From: RYN-122 sp963761655
GTDB taxonomy: Bacteria; Actinomycetota; Actinomycetes; Mycobacteriales; SCTD01
NCBI GenBank assembly: GCA_963761655.1
Contig: CAVXHI010000003.1
Coordinates: 124,001 to 188,000 of the forward strand
DNA: 64,000 nucleotides
Direction: 5' to 3'
The notes under the pieces are model-generated. The model did not search any database and was not told the DNA's origin. It saw nothing but the letters and a program-made list of their open reading frames with translations. This document shows, piece by piece, positions 1 through 9,099 of this stretch (position 1 is the first letter of the stretch; each line of letters starts with the position of its first letter). Made by a program: the position numbers and the translations under genes.

Positions 1-2440
1 AGATCCGCAGGTTCGTGTTGGCCCGGATCTCCGGCGACACGACGCCGCTGGGGCGCTGCGTGGCGAGCAGCAGGTGGATGCCGAGGGACCGGCCGCGCTG
101 CGCGATGTTGACCAGGCCGGTGACGAACTCCGGCAGCTCGCGGGCCATGGAGGCGAACTCGTCGATCACGATGAGCAGCCGCGGCATCGGGGTCCGGTGC
201 GGCTCGCGCTCCTGCAGCTCGGTGTAGTCCTCGATGTCCTTCTTGCCGGCGTCGGCGAGCCAGTGCTCGCGGACCTTGAGCTCGGCACCGAGGCTGGTGA
301 GGGCCCGCTGCACGAGGTGGGCGTCGAGGTCGGTGACCATGCCGACGGTGTGCGGCAGGACGACGCAGTCCTTGAACGCGCTGCCGCCCTTGTAGTCGAC
401 CAGCACGAAGTTGAGCTGGTCCGGCCGGTTCGCGACGGCGAGCGAGGCGATCATGGTCTGCAGCAGCTCGGACTTGCCGGCGCCGGTGGTGCCGGCGATC
501 AGGCCGTGCGGGCCGTCCGAGCGCAGGTCGAGGGCGAAGGCGCCGTCCAGGCCGGCCCCCACGACCATGCGGGTGCTGCGCGGCTTGAGCTGCCACCGCG
601 ACCGGACGACGTCGGGCGTCGGGGGCTCGAGCCCGAGGACGTCGAGCAGCCGCACCGCGTCGGGCAGGACGACGTCCTCCTGGTCGCTGCTGACGTCGCG
701 CAGGGGCGCCAGCGCCCGGGCCGCGGTCGTCGCGAGCGCGACCCCGACCTGCTCGGTCAGCAGGCCCTCGACGGGCTCCTCCCCGGTGCGCCGGAGGGTC
801 GCCCGGGCGGGGTCGACGGCGTCCAGGACGAGCGTGGCGGTGCAGGCCTCGGGCAGGAAGCGCTCCTCCTCGTCCGCGCAGACGGCATACACCCCGACCG
901 ACGGGCCGTCCGCCAGCAGGCCGGCGAGACCGGGTGTGGTGCGCAGCTGCCGGGCGCCGTCCAGGACGACGACGTGGGCCGGGAAGTGGTCGGGCTCGAC
1001 CCTGCCGACCCGGGTCACCAGCTCGCGGCGGGCCTTGACCAGCGCCCCGAGCTCGGCCACGCGCGCCGCGACGGTGTCGGCGTCGTTGCCGACCAGGGCC
1101 GCCGGGCCCTCGCCGTCCGGGGTCCGGCAGTGGGGCAGCCAGCGCACCCACGCCCAGGTGCTCTCCGACCGGGGGGCGAGCAGCGTGATCGCGAGGTCGC
1201 GCGGCGGGTGGTGCACCCCGAGCTGCAGGACCAGCCAGCGCAGCACCCCGGGCAGCACCGCCTTCGGCCCGGCGACGCCGAGCACGCCGACCTCGCGCAG
1301 CGGCAGCGGCACGGGGACGTCGTGGACCACCTGCGCGACGGACGCGGGGTCCTCGCCGCGCGGCGGCTGCACCGTCAGCGCGGCGGGCAGGGTCGCCGTG
1401 CCGACGCGCAGGACGAGCGCGTCGGGGTCGGGGCGACGGCGCTCCCACAGCCGCCTGGTCGGGCGGGTCGCCGTGAGCAGGACGGCGGCGGCGTCGGGCA
1501 GCTCGTCCCGGCGCTGCACGGACTCGGCCTGGAGGCCGTCGGCCAGCTGCGCGCGGACCGCCTTCAGTGCCTCGGCGTGCTCGGCCTTGGCCTTGCGCAG
1601 CTCCTTGCTGCCCTGGCGCCGCTCCGAGACGGTGTTGGACACCGCCATCACCGGGCTGGCCACGGCGAACATCAGGTAGAGCGGGTTGCCGACGATGAAG
1701 GCCATCACCACGCCGAGGGCCAGCGGCATCACCACCATGACGAGCGGGAACTTGCGCGGCGGCCGCTCCTCCGGCGGGGTCGGCAGCACGAGGGTGGGGG
1801 TGCGGGTCGAGGGCAGCAGCCGCGGGGGCCGGACGAAGGCGAGCGTGCCGGGGGTGCCGCGCTCGACGGCGGCGGCGTCGGGCTGCGCCGAGACGACGGT
1901 CAGCAGGGTGTCGCCCAGGGCGATGACCGCACCCGGGCGCACGGGCACGGGGACGGCGTCCTCGTCGGTGTCGACCGGGACGGGCTCGCCGTCGAGCAGG
2001 GTGCCGTTGGCCGACCCGAGGTCGGCCAGGGCGGCGCCGTCCTCGCTCACCCGCAGGACGGCGTGCCGACGGGACATGGAGCGGTCGGTGAACGCCAGGG
2101 CGCCACTGCGGCCCAGCTCGTGCACCCCGACCGGGAGCTCGAGGATGCCCCCGCTGTCCGGGCCGCTGACCACGTGCAGCTGCCACCCGGTCAGGGGCGG
2201 CTGGAACGCGCGCCGGCCGGACGGCCCGACCTGCAGCAGGCACCCGTCGACCACGCCGGTCTCGGACAGCGGCGCCTCGTCGTCGAGCCGGACGCCGTCC
2301 AGGTGCAGCCCGCTGTCGGGCACGCCCGCCGCCTGCGCCAGGGCCGCGGACAGCACGGCGACGGTGCCGTCGTCGTCGACGTCCACCACGACGTCGACCG
2401 GGGGCCGGTCGCCGGCACCGACGCTGAGCGCGAGCCTCAC
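1..2440 (-). CDS. FHA-domain FtsK/SpoIIIE ATPase of a type VII-like secretion system (partial, 3' end outside window)
   Basis: Membrane-bound AAA+ motor expected to drive export of the WXG100 proteins encoded nearby. From the GTG at 2440 there is a ubiquitin/FHA-like N-terminal region (residues 1-85), a clear FHA domain (about 90-170, with core GRSG...SRRH...NGT), two close membrane segments (about 228-265) and an FtsK-type ATPase with Walker A GTTGAGKS (about 650) and Walker B LLIVIDEF (about 755). 813 codons are visible; one or two more ATPase domains should follow off the window. FHA, then two membrane spans, then FtsK domains is the order in Firmicute EssC; mycobacterial EccC lacks FHA. 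The start overlaps the kinase stop as GTGA, so it is the last visible gene of the operon starting near 8,848. The FHA domain could read phosphothreonines made by that kinase (inference). Confidence 0.9.
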   Translation of the reverse strand, partial: MRLALSVGAGDRPPVDVVVDVDDDGTVAVLSAALAQAAGVPDSGLHLDGVRLDDEAPLSETGVVDGCLLQVGPSGRRAFQPPLTGWQLHVVSGPDSGGILELPVGVHELGRSGALAFTDRSMSRRHAVLRVSEDGAALADLGSANGTLLDGEPVPVDTDEDAVPVPVRPGAVIALGDTLLTVVSAQPDAAAVERGTPGTLAFVRPPRLLPSTRTPTLVLPTPPEERPPRKFPLVMVVMPLALGVVMAFIVGNPLYLMFAVASPVMAVSNTVSERRQGSKELRKAKAEHAEALKAVRAQLADGLQAESVQRRDELPDAAAVLLTATRPTRRLWERRRPDPDALVLRVGTATLPAALTVQPPRGEDPASVAQVVHDVPVPLPLREVGVLGVAGPKAVLPGVLRWLVLQLGVHHPPRDLAITLLAPRSESTWAWVRWLPHCRTPDGEGPAALVGNDADTVAARVAELGALVKARRELVTRVGRVEPDHFPAHVVVLDGARQLRTTPGLAGLLADGPSVGVYAVCADEEERFLPEACTATLVLDAVDPARATLRRTGEEPVEGLLTEQVGVALATTAARALAPLRDVSSDQEDVVLPDAVRLLDVLGLEPPTPDVVRSRWQLKPRSTRMVVGAGLDGAFALDLRSDGPHGLIAGTTGAGKSELLQTMIASLAVANRPDQLNFVLVDYKGGSAFKDCVVLPHTVGMVTDLDAHLVQRALTSLGAELKVREHWLADAGKKDIEDYTELQEREPHRTPMPRLLIVIDEFASMARELPEFVTGLVNIAQRGRSLGIHLLLATQRPSGVVSPEIRANTNLRI

Positions 2441-4506
2441 CGGCCGGCGCTGTTCTGGACGACGTCGAACGGGCTGCTGCTGGACTCGAGCGTGCCGATC
2501 CGGACGGTGATGGTGCAGCCGCGCCCGGGGGTGTTGGCGTAGGGGGCGCCGCGGGTGAAGGCGATCGAGCCGCTGCAGTCGTCGCTGCCGATCGACAGCT
2601 TGCCGCCGAGCTGACCGAGCAGGGCGCCGGGACGGACCGACCTGCTGCTGAACAGGACGTCGACGTTGTCGGGCTCGTCGGTGCCGGCCCACACCGGCAG
2701 GACGGTCAGCGAGATCGGCGAGCCGACCTTCGGGACGCCGTCGACCCTGACCTCGAGCCGGTCCAGCCGCTGCGGTGCGTAGACGTCGGTGGCGGTCAGC
2801 CCGTCCAGTGCGGCGCGCGTGGCCTCGGCGGCGGCCGTCAGCCGGGCCCGCAGGGCGCCCCCGACGTCCTCCCCCGCCTTCGGACGCCACGGCAGGGCGT
2901 ACGTGGCGACGACGTCGCCCTGGGCAGGCAGGCCGGCGACGTCGACCCGGTAGCCGCACGACGACGGCGAGACCTCCGGCGAGGTGTCCGGGAGCGCGGA
3001 GACGCTCCAGGCGGGGTCGGGGCAGGCTCCCCCGGGCGTGAGGGGAGGGACGGCCTCGAACAGCGGGCCGGACAGCGGCGTCGAGCCGGCCTTCCAGGTG
3101 ACGGACGTGGTGAGGACGCGCTTCGCGGTGTCGTAGCTGGCCGACCGCTGGGTGATCAGCCCCGTGGGGGCGCTCTCCAGCGGGAGGTCGGCGGTGACGA
3201 CGTCGTCGGCCGAGGTCGTGGCCGCCTCGACCTCCTCCTTCGCGGGCCCTGCGTCGCCGCCTCGCGTCAGGGCGAAGGCGCCTCCTCCGGCGGCGAGGAC
3301 GACCACGGCCGCGGCCGCCGCCCACACCCGGCGGTCGGTGCGCCAGGTGCGGGCGGGCGCGGCCGGGTCCTCGGGGACGGCGAGCGGCGCGGGCCGGGGC
3401 GCGGCGGGGGCGCGCAGCTGGGTCTGGCCGTCCAGGACCTGCGCGTCGAGGCCGTCGTGCGGGGCGAGGGGCGCGAGCGGTCCGGCCAGCCCGGGCACCG
3501 GCACGGACACGGGCGGGGCGGGCGCCGACCCGCGGACCGTGGTCTGCCCGGGGTCGAGGTCGGCCGTGCGCGCGGCACCGCTGAGCACGCCGAGGGCCGC
3601 CCCCGGCTCGTCCCCGGCCTGCTCCCACACCGACGGCGCCGGCTGCTGCGGCAGCGCCTCCGCGTCCGCGAGCTCCGGCAGCAGGGCGCGCAGGGCCGCG
3701 GCCGCGCCGGCCGCCGTCGGGCGCCGGGACGGGTCCTTGGCCAGCAGCGACGGCAGCAGCGCCGCGAGCGGCGCCGGGAGGCCGGGCAGCTCGGGCGGGC
3801 GGCTGTTGACGTGCCGGTGGGCGACCGCGTAGCCGGACCCGCCGCCGGCGAACGGCGTCCGGCCGGCGAGCAGCTCGTACAGCAGGACGCCGGTGCCGTA
3901 GACGTCGGCGGCGGCGCTGATCACCTCGGCGGTGAAGACCTCGGGAGCGATGTACTCGGCGGTGCCGAGCACGCCCGTCATCCGGACGGTCGTCTCCTGC
4001 GCGAGCCGCGCGATGCTGAAGTCCGACAGCAGGACCTGGGGCGGGTCCCCGGGGCCGAGCAGCACGTTGTCGGGCTTGACGTCGCGGTGCAGGACGCCGC
4101 GGGCGTGGGCCGCGGCCAGGGCGTCGAGGACCAGGGCGGTCGTGCGGACGGCGGCCTGCGGCGAGAAGGTGCCCTCCTCGCGCAGCCGCTGCCGCAGGTC
4201 GCTGCCCTCGACGAGGTCCATGACGATCGCGAGGTCCTCGCCCTCGACCACGAGGTCGCGGACCCGGACGATGTTCGGGTGCGCGAGGTCGAGCAGGATC
4301 GCGCGCTCCTGCACGAAGCGGCCGACGATGACGGCGTCGCGGGTGTGCTCGGTGCGCAGCAGCTTCGCCGCGACCCGCTCCCCCGTGCGCTGGTCGACCG
4401 CGACCCAGACCTCGCCCATGGCGCCGGTGCCCAGCACGCGGTCGAGCAGGTAGCGGCTGCCGAGAGCGCGCTGAGGCTGCACGCCGGGGCTCACGTCGGG
4501 GGTCAC
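2437..4506 (-). CDS. transmembrane Ser/Thr protein kinase with extracellular C-terminal domain
   Basis: A 689-residue PknB-type kinase. The cytoplasmic catalytic domain shows the glycine loop GTGAMGEV (about 22-30), catalytic HRDVKPDNVLL (about 139-149) and APE-type IAPEVF. The metal-binding DFG motif reads DFS (SDFSIAR), a variant seen in some actinobacterial kinases. A Pro/Ala-rich linker leads to one membrane span (about 390-410) and about 275 extracellular residues with no PASTA repeats and no family I recognise, presumably a sensor. The GTG at 4506 is chosen because kinase homology begins about 20 codons later; a CTG at 4533 in the same frame overlaps the upstream TGA. The downstream ATPase has an FHA domain, a natural phospho-reader. 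In Firmicute Ess systems the analogous position is held by the pseudokinase EssB; here the catalytic residues are present. Confidence 0.92.
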   Translation of the reverse strand: MTPDVSPGVQPQRALGSRYLLDRVLGTGAMGEVWVAVDQRTGERVAAKLLRTEHTRDAVIVGRFVQERAILLDLAHPNIVRVRDLVVEGEDLAIVMDLVEGSDLRQRLREEGTFSPQAAVRTTALVLDALAAAHARGVLHRDVKPDNVLLGPGDPPQVLLSDFSIARLAQETTVRMTGVLGTAEYIAPEVFTAEVISAAADVYGTGVLLYELLAGRTPFAGGGSGYAVAHRHVNSRPPELPGLPAPLAALLPSLLAKDPSRRPTAAGAAAALRALLPELADAEALPQQPAPSVWEQAGDEPGAALGVLSGAARTADLDPGQTTVRGSAPAPPVSVPVPGLAGPLAPLAPHDGLDAQVLDGQTQLRAPAAPRPAPLAVPEDPAAPARTWRTDRRVWAAAAAVVVLAAGGGAFALTRGGDAGPAKEEVEAATTSADDVVTADLPLESAPTGLITQRSASYDTAKRVLTTSVTWKAGSTPLSGPLFEAVPPLTPGGACPDPAWSVSALPDTSPEVSPSSCGYRVDVAGLPAQGDVVATYALPWRPKAGEDVGGALRARLTAAAEATRAALDGLTATDVYAPQRLDRLEVRVDGVPKVGSPISLTVLPVWAGTDEPDNVDVLFSSRSVRPGALLGQLGGKLSIGSDDCSGSIAFTRGAPYANTPGRGCTITVRIGTLESSSSPFDVVQNSAGR

Positions 4507-4529
4507 GTCGTCCGCCTGCTCGTCCTCGG

Positions 4530-5816
4530 TCAGGGCGCGTCGCGGGGCACGGCGAACCACTGCAGCGCGGGCGCGGTCTCCTGCACCCCGCCGCGCAGGT
4601 CCGGCCCGCGGGTGCTGGCCTGCAGCGCCACGACGTCGGCGTCGGCGACGGCGTCGGTCGAGGCGAACGACAGCGGGGCGCCCGCGAGGCCCTGGTCCGC
4701 GGTCAGGCGGGCGCCTCCGAGCGCCTTCCGGACGGCGGCCGGGGTCGTGCTGCCCGCCCGGCTGGCGGCGACGGCCAGCGCGAGGACGGCGTCGTGGCTG
4801 CGGACGTCGGCCGAGGCCCCGCCGTCCTGGCTCCAGGTCCTCCGGCCGCGCAGGGCGAGCACGCCGGAGTCCTGCGCCGCCAGCCGGACCGCCGCGAGGA
4901 AGGCGGTCACGCCGGGCGCGGTCGAGGCGTCGGTCGCGGCGAGGCCGGCCGTGAAGTACTGCCCCGAGACCGTCGCCGCGCCGGCGCCGGCCAGCTGCCC
5001 GAGCCGGGCCGAGAACAGCGGCGCCAGGGCGGCCGGGCCCAGCTCGACCGGGGTGGTGGCGTCGTGCTCCTGCAGGCCGGCGACGGCCTCGGCCTGGCGG
5101 ACGCTGGAGCCCGACACGACGACGGCGTCGGCCTTCCCGGCCGCGACGGCGGCGGCAGCCCGGGCCGCCGCGGTCAGCAGCCCGTCGCCGACGCCGAGCG
5201 CCTCCCGCCGGGCAGCCGGGACGCCCTGGACGAGCTCGTCCGCAGGGTCGGCCGTGAGCACGTAGGGGGCCTTCTCGTCGCGGGAGGCCAGCAGCGCCTG
5301 CAGCGTGGACGCGACCTGCTTCCCGCTGGGGCCGGTGCGCCACACGCCCGGTCCGCGCACGCGGGTGCGCGTCTCGTAGGGCAGCAGCACCGCGGTGCCG
5401 GCGGCGGCGGCGTGCTGGACGGCGGCGTCCAGGTGCGGGCCGGACGAGGCGTAGACGATGCCGGCCACCCGGGCCCGCAGCAGCCGGTCGACGGCCGCGG
5501 CCGCACCCTCGTCCGTGCCCCGGTCGTCCTCGACCTGCAGGACGAGGCGCTGCGGGCCACCGAGGCGGAACTGGGCCAGGCGGGCGCCGGCCGCGGGGCC
5601 GAGGTGCTCGCCGCCCTCGCTGCGCGCCCCCGTCCCGGTGACGACCACTCCGACCGTGACGACACCCTTCTCCTTGCCGAGGGTGTCCAGCGTGACCGCG
5701 GCCGGTCGGGCCGGGGCGTAGGAGACCGGGCGGACCCGCCTGCCGTCGCTGTCCGCGGTGCAGCCCGCGACGAGCACGCCGACGAGCAGCAGGGGGACCG
5801 GCAGCAGCCGGCGCAT
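4530..5816 (-). CDS. lipoprotein resembling type 1 periplasmic (Leu/branched-chain amino acid) binding proteins
   Basis: A 428-residue exported lipoprotein. The start is followed by two Arg, a hydrophobic stretch and a lipobox VAGC with acylated Cys19. The rest has the alternating alpha/beta pattern of type 1 periplasmic binding proteins: a VVTVGVVVTG first strand, then AGIVYASSG and a KADAVVVSG strand typical of the Leu-binding or ABC substrate-binding fold. No permease or ABC ATPase gene is adjacent. It sits between an exported coiled-coil protein and a sensor kinase in a type VII-like secretion operon, so a ligand-sensing or structural role outside the membrane is more likely than uptake (inference). 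Its ATG shares one base with the upstream TGA (TGATG), implying translational coupling. Confidence 0.82.
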   Translation of the reverse strand: MRRLLPVPLLLVGVLVAGCTADSDGRRVRPVSYAPARPAAVTLDTLGKEKGVVTVGVVVTGTGARSEGGEHLGPAAGARLAQFRLGGPQRLVLQVEDDRGTDEGAAAAVDRLLRARVAGIVYASSGPHLDAAVQHAAAAGTAVLLPYETRTRVRGPGVWRTGPSGKQVASTLQALLASRDEKAPYVLTADPADELVQGVPAARREALGVGDGLLTAAARAAAAVAAGKADAVVVSGSSVRQAEAVAGLQEHDATTPVELGPAALAPLFSARLGQLAGAGAATVSGQYFTAGLAATDASTAPGVTAFLAAVRLAAQDSGVLALRGRRTWSQDGGASADVRSHDAVLALAVAASRAGSTTPAAVRKALGGARLTADQGLAGAPLSFASTDAVADADVVALQASTRGPDLRGGVQETAPALQWFAVPRDAP

Positions 5817-8800
5817 CAGCCGACCGGCCGCATGGCCAGGGTGAAGACCGTGCTGTGCGCCGAGCCGGCCGGCAGGTCCAGGGCGAAGGCGGGGAACGTC
5901 TGCGCCTGCCGCAGGGCCTGGGCCGCTGTCCGCTGCTCGAGCCGGGCGTCGGCCAGCTCGGCCAGCCGCACCCCGCGGAACTGCGCCGCGGAGTCGCTCG
6001 CCTCGGTGACCTGCGCGGCCTTGACGCCGGTCTGGCCGACGCTGTCCTGGATCGTGCCCAGCAGGCCCCGGCCCGACGTGCCCGACCCGAGGTCGAGCAG
6101 GACGGTGCTGAGCTGACCCTGCAGGGCCTGCGAGGCGGCCTGCTGCTGGGTGTTGGAGCGGGCGACCTGCTCGGCCAGGGTGCCGACGGCGGCCCGGGCG
6201 GCGTCGTCGAGCTTGCGCGCGGCGGCCGTCTTCTGGGCGTCGAGGCGCTGCCGCTGCACGGCGACCACCTGACGGCCCCGCACGAGCTGGGCGTCGGCGG
6301 TCGAGGTCAGCTGGCCGGTCAGGCTCGTCAGCAGCGACGCGAGCTGGGTGTCGCCGGCGCGGCGGGCGCCGTCGAGGTCGGTCGCGCTGGTGCCGACGCT
6401 CGTGGCCGCGGACCCGTACGCCGGCACGCTGTCCTTGAGCAGCTTCGTCAGGTCCGCACCGGTGCTCCTCTGGTTGCAGCTCAGGGCGCTGAAGCTGCGC
6501 TCGAGGGTGTTGAGGACGCCGCCCGTGGGCGCGGTGGCGCCGCAGTCGGCCGTCGCGGCGGCCGGGTCGTACAGCGCGGAGGACCGGGCGACGACGTCGT
6601 CGACGAGGGCCTGCAGCGACCCGCGGCCCGCCCCCTCCGAGGTGCCTCGCACGATGCCGAGCGCGGCCTCGACCTCGTCCTGCAGGCCGACCAGCTGCTC
6701 GCTGACGCCCAGGACGTCGTCGAGGGCGCTCTTGCCGCCCCCGCCGTTGCCGCCGCCCTTCACCTTGGCCGGGGCCTCGGTGAGCGCGGCCACCTGCTGC
6801 CAGAGCGCGACGTCGGCCGAGGCCGCAGCCAGCAGGCCGCCGGCGCCGGAGCGTCCGCGCGTGATCGAGTCGACGAGCGGACCGAGCGGGTCCGCCGTCG
6901 GGCTCGGCGAGCCGGGGGCGTCGTCGCCCGCGTCGTCGTCGTCGCCGGGCAGCGGGACGGGGAGGACGGGGCCGGTGCCCACGGTCGGCGTCGCGGAGGG
7001 CGAGGCGGACGGCGACGGCGAGGTCGACGGGGAGGCGGTCGGCGACGGGGTCGCATCGGTGAAGTCGCAGGTGCCGCCGTCGACCTGGGCGCGCAGGCTG
7101 TCGGCGTAGGCCCGGGCGGCAGCGACGTCGACACCGCGCAGGGGCGGCAGGCTGCAGACGCTCTCGGCCAGGCTCTGCAGCCCGCTGGCCAGCCCGTTCG
7201 CCAGCGGTGAACCGCGCAGCAGGGCGAGGTCGTGCAGGTCGGCGAAGGCCTTGAGCAGGCTGCTGTCGCCGTCGGTGCTGGCCTTGCGGGCCGTCAGGAC
7301 GGCGGCCCGCAGCGCCTCGAGGCGACCGCCCAGCGCACCCACGGACGACGCGGAGCCCGGCTTGAGCGGCGCGGCCTGCGCCTGCAGGTCCTTGACGGAG
7401 CCCACCAGTGCGGCGATCCGGTCGGAGACCTTCTGCGTGGCCTCGGCGTCGAAGGCCCCGAGGATGCGGGCGCCCTCCTGGGCCATCGTCGTCGCGACCC
7501 CGCTCAGGCGCAGGCCCGTGGTCTGCAGCTGGCAGACGAGCGGACCGGTCGTGGAGGGGACCGCCGGGCAGGCGGTGGCGTCCCCGATGAAGGAGCTGAG
7601 CTGCGCCCGCAGCGTGTTGACGCACGCGGTGCTGGACCCGGCGAGCCGGGTGAGACCGTCGCTGACCTGGGACAGCTGGCCCAGCAGGGTCGAGGAGGCC
7701 GGCTGGCCCTTCGTGGCGCCGCTGAGGCAGGTGGTCGTCGTCGGCGGGGCCGGGGCGTCGGTGGGTTCGCCGAGGTAGGCGGTGATCCCGTCCAGGCTCG
7801 CCTGGAGCGCGGTCAGGCTGTCGGAGCGGGTCTGCTGCAGGGTGCCGGCGACCGTGGTGTTCAGCGAGGCGAGGTCGCTGAGGACGGCCTGGGAGGCGGA
7901 GTCGATGTCGGCGGAGGCCCCGTTCAGGCGCTCGGTGGCGGCGGCGCCGACCTCACCGGCGTTCGCGCTCAGGGTCTCCTGCACGTCGGTCAGGCTGCTG
8001 ACGGCCTCGCCGAGCGTGGTGTTGATGCTCGCGATGAGACCGATCGTGTTGTTCTGGGCGCCGACGAACGCGGCCGAGCCGCCGAAGGCGTCGCCCACGA
8101 GGCGGGACACCGACGTGTCGGTGGCGAGGCCCGGCTGCACCGACAGGTCCAGGTGGGGCATCCGGAAGTCCTTCGCCTGCTGCACCAGCGTGAAGGTCGT
8201 GCTCGCGTCCAGGCGCGGGGGCGCCAGCAGCGAGGCCCACTGCACGGTCGTGGCACCACCGGCCCGGCTGACGACGCCGTTCGTGGTGTGCGGCGAGGCC
8301 GTGCCGGGCCGCGGCTGCTGCAGCTGCCCGAAGGCGGCCTCGGGCAGGGTCGCGCTCGCGACGACGGTCAGCGGGGTGCCGACGAGGGCGTACCCGTCGC
8401 GGGCGACGCCGGCGGTGTCGTAGCGGACCAGCTGCGGGCGCACCGTCGTGTTCTGCACCGTGACCGACACCTCGACCAGGCCGTCGACACCGGCGAGGTC
8501 GGCGAGGTCGGTGCCGACCTTGCCGTCGTGCGCCCAGGCGGTGGTGACGCGGAACGGCAGCGCGCTCGACAGGGCCCGCGGGTCGAGCTGCCGGGTGGTC
8601 GTGTCGGAGCCGTCCTTGCTGCGGCGCACCTCCGTGGAGGTCAGGCCGAACAGCGAGCCGTCCGTGCCGAGGTCCACGCTCACGGCCTGCAGCAGCTTCT
8701 CGGGCCGCTCCTGGGCGACGACGAGCGGCGCCAGGACGCCGGCGCCCAGCAGGGCGACGAGGCCGAGGCCGGCCGCGGTCACGGGGCGGCGCAGCGGGCT

Positions 8801-8848
8801 CCGCCTCCGGTGACCGCCCGGACGAGGGGCACGGGCGCTGAGCTGCAC
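5816..8848 (-). CDS. large exported coiled-coil protein of the type VII-like locus, function unknown
   Basis: About 1,010 residues. The GTG at 8848 is preferred because AAGGA lies 7 bases upstream; an in-frame GTG at 8893 lacks this. An Arg-rich N-terminus and a hydrophobic segment (about residues 20-45, ending LAPLVVAQE) give a signal anchor or signal peptide. The remainder is soluble, rich in Ala/Ser/Leu/Gln heptad-like helices with long QAL/LDA repeats, broken by a Ser/Pro/Thr linker followed by a DDDD acidic patch (nucleotides about 6,890-7,050). The C-terminal 30 residues are hydrophobic-neutral with no clear second membrane span. As first gene of the operon it may be a cell-wall-spanning scaffold, analogous in position and size to EsaA of Ess systems, but I see no direct homology. 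Confidence 0.8.
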   Translation of the reverse strand: MQLSARAPRPGGHRRRSPLRRPVTAAGLGLVALLGAGVLAPLVVAQERPEKLLQAVSVDLGTDGSLFGLTSTEVRRSKDGSDTTTRQLDPRALSSALPFRVTTAWAHDGKVGTDLADLAGVDGLVEVSVTVQNTTVRPQLVRYDTAGVARDGYALVGTPLTVVASATLPEAAFGQLQQPRPGTASPHTTNGVVSRAGGATTVQWASLLAPPRLDASTTFTLVQQAKDFRMPHLDLSVQPGLATDTSVSRLVGDAFGGSAAFVGAQNNTIGLIASINTTLGEAVSSLTDVQETLSANAGEVGAAATERLNGASADIDSASQAVLSDLASLNTTVAGTLQQTRSDSLTALQASLDGITAYLGEPTDAPAPPTTTTCLSGATKGQPASSTLLGQLSQVSDGLTRLAGSSTACVNTLRAQLSSFIGDATACPAVPSTTGPLVCQLQTTGLRLSGVATTMAQEGARILGAFDAEATQKVSDRIAALVGSVKDLQAQAAPLKPGSASSVGALGGRLEALRAAVLTARKASTDGDSSLLKAFADLHDLALLRGSPLANGLASGLQSLAESVCSLPPLRGVDVAAARAYADSLRAQVDGGTCDFTDATPSPTASPSTSPSPSASPSATPTVGTGPVLPVPLPGDDDDAGDDAPGSPSPTADPLGPLVDSITRGRSGAGGLLAAASADVALWQQVAALTEAPAKVKGGGNGGGGKSALDDVLGVSEQLVGLQDEVEAALGIVRGTSEGAGRGSLQALVDDVVARSSALYDPAAATADCGATAPTGGVLNTLERSFSALSCNQRSTGADLTKLLKDSVPAYGSAATSVGTSATDLDGARRAGDTQLASLLTSLTGQLTSTADAQLVRGRQVVAVQRQRLDAQKTAAARKLDDAARAAVGTLAEQVARSNTQQQAASQALQGQLSTVLLDLGSGTSGRGLLGTIQDSVGQTGVKAAQVTEASDSAAQFRGVRLAELADARLEQRTAAQALRQAQTFPAFALDLPAGSAHSTVFTLAMRPVG

Positions 8849-8922
8849 GAGGGGGTCCTTCGAGACGGTGTGCCGGTGGAGCGGCCGGGACACCCCGGTC
8901 GTGCCGCACGGCGGACTGCTGA

Positions 8923-8943
8923 CCCGTCACCCAGAGTGACGGG
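8923..8943. repeat. 8-bp inverted repeat in the leader of the secretion operon
   Basis: CCCGTCAC and GTGACGGG are perfect inverted arms separated by five bases. The repeat lies just downstream of the putative minus-strand -10 box (8958-8963) and upstream of the first gene, so it could be an operator or an mRNA hairpin. Confidence 0.5.
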
Positions 8944-8957
8944 ATCTGTCGGGCGAC

Positions 8958-8986
8958 ACCCTAACCGTCCTGTCCTGCCGTGTCTG
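8958..8986 (-). promoter_or_regulatory. candidate promoter of the minus-strand secretion operon
   Basis: On the minus strand CAGACA (8981-8986) and TAGGGT (8958-8963) are separated by exactly 17 bases, a plausible sigma-70-type -35/-10 pair. Transcription would start near 8,951 and give a leader of about 100 bases before the GTG at 8848. Confidence 0.5.
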
Positions 8987-9066
8987 CGACTTCCTGAGAC
9001 CGTCTGGCCGATCCACCTCGCTACTCTCCGCGAGTGCGCGGGCGCCGGCCCGGCAGGAGGGCCACC

Positions 9067-9099
9067 ATGACGAGACCCCGCCCCGGAGGCGCCGCGTGA
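9067..9099 (+). CDS. ten-codon leader peptide with its own ribosome binding site
   Basis: ATG at 9067 is preceded by AGGAGG ending 7 bases upstream and opens a reading frame for MTRPRPGGAA, ending in TGA at 9097-9099. That stop overlaps the GTG of the next gene (GTGA at 9096), the same coupling used throughout this locus. The mini-cistron may set translation of the downstream gene. A TACTCT sequence at 9022-9027 is a possible -10 box for both. It is too short for homology to help, so a chance frame cannot be excluded. Confidence 0.4.
   Translation: MTRPRPGGAA

Noticed and set aside
74..2542. Long plus-strand open frame of 822 codons opposite the FHA-FtsK gene
   Set aside because: It is Gly/Arg/Asp-rich antisense sequence created by codon bias; the minus strand encodes clear FHA, Walker A and Walker B motifs.
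6890..7050. Low-complexity Ser/Pro/Thr repeats that resemble a short tandem repeat array
   Set aside because: They encode a flexible linker of the exported coiled-coil protein, not a separate repeat element or CRISPR.
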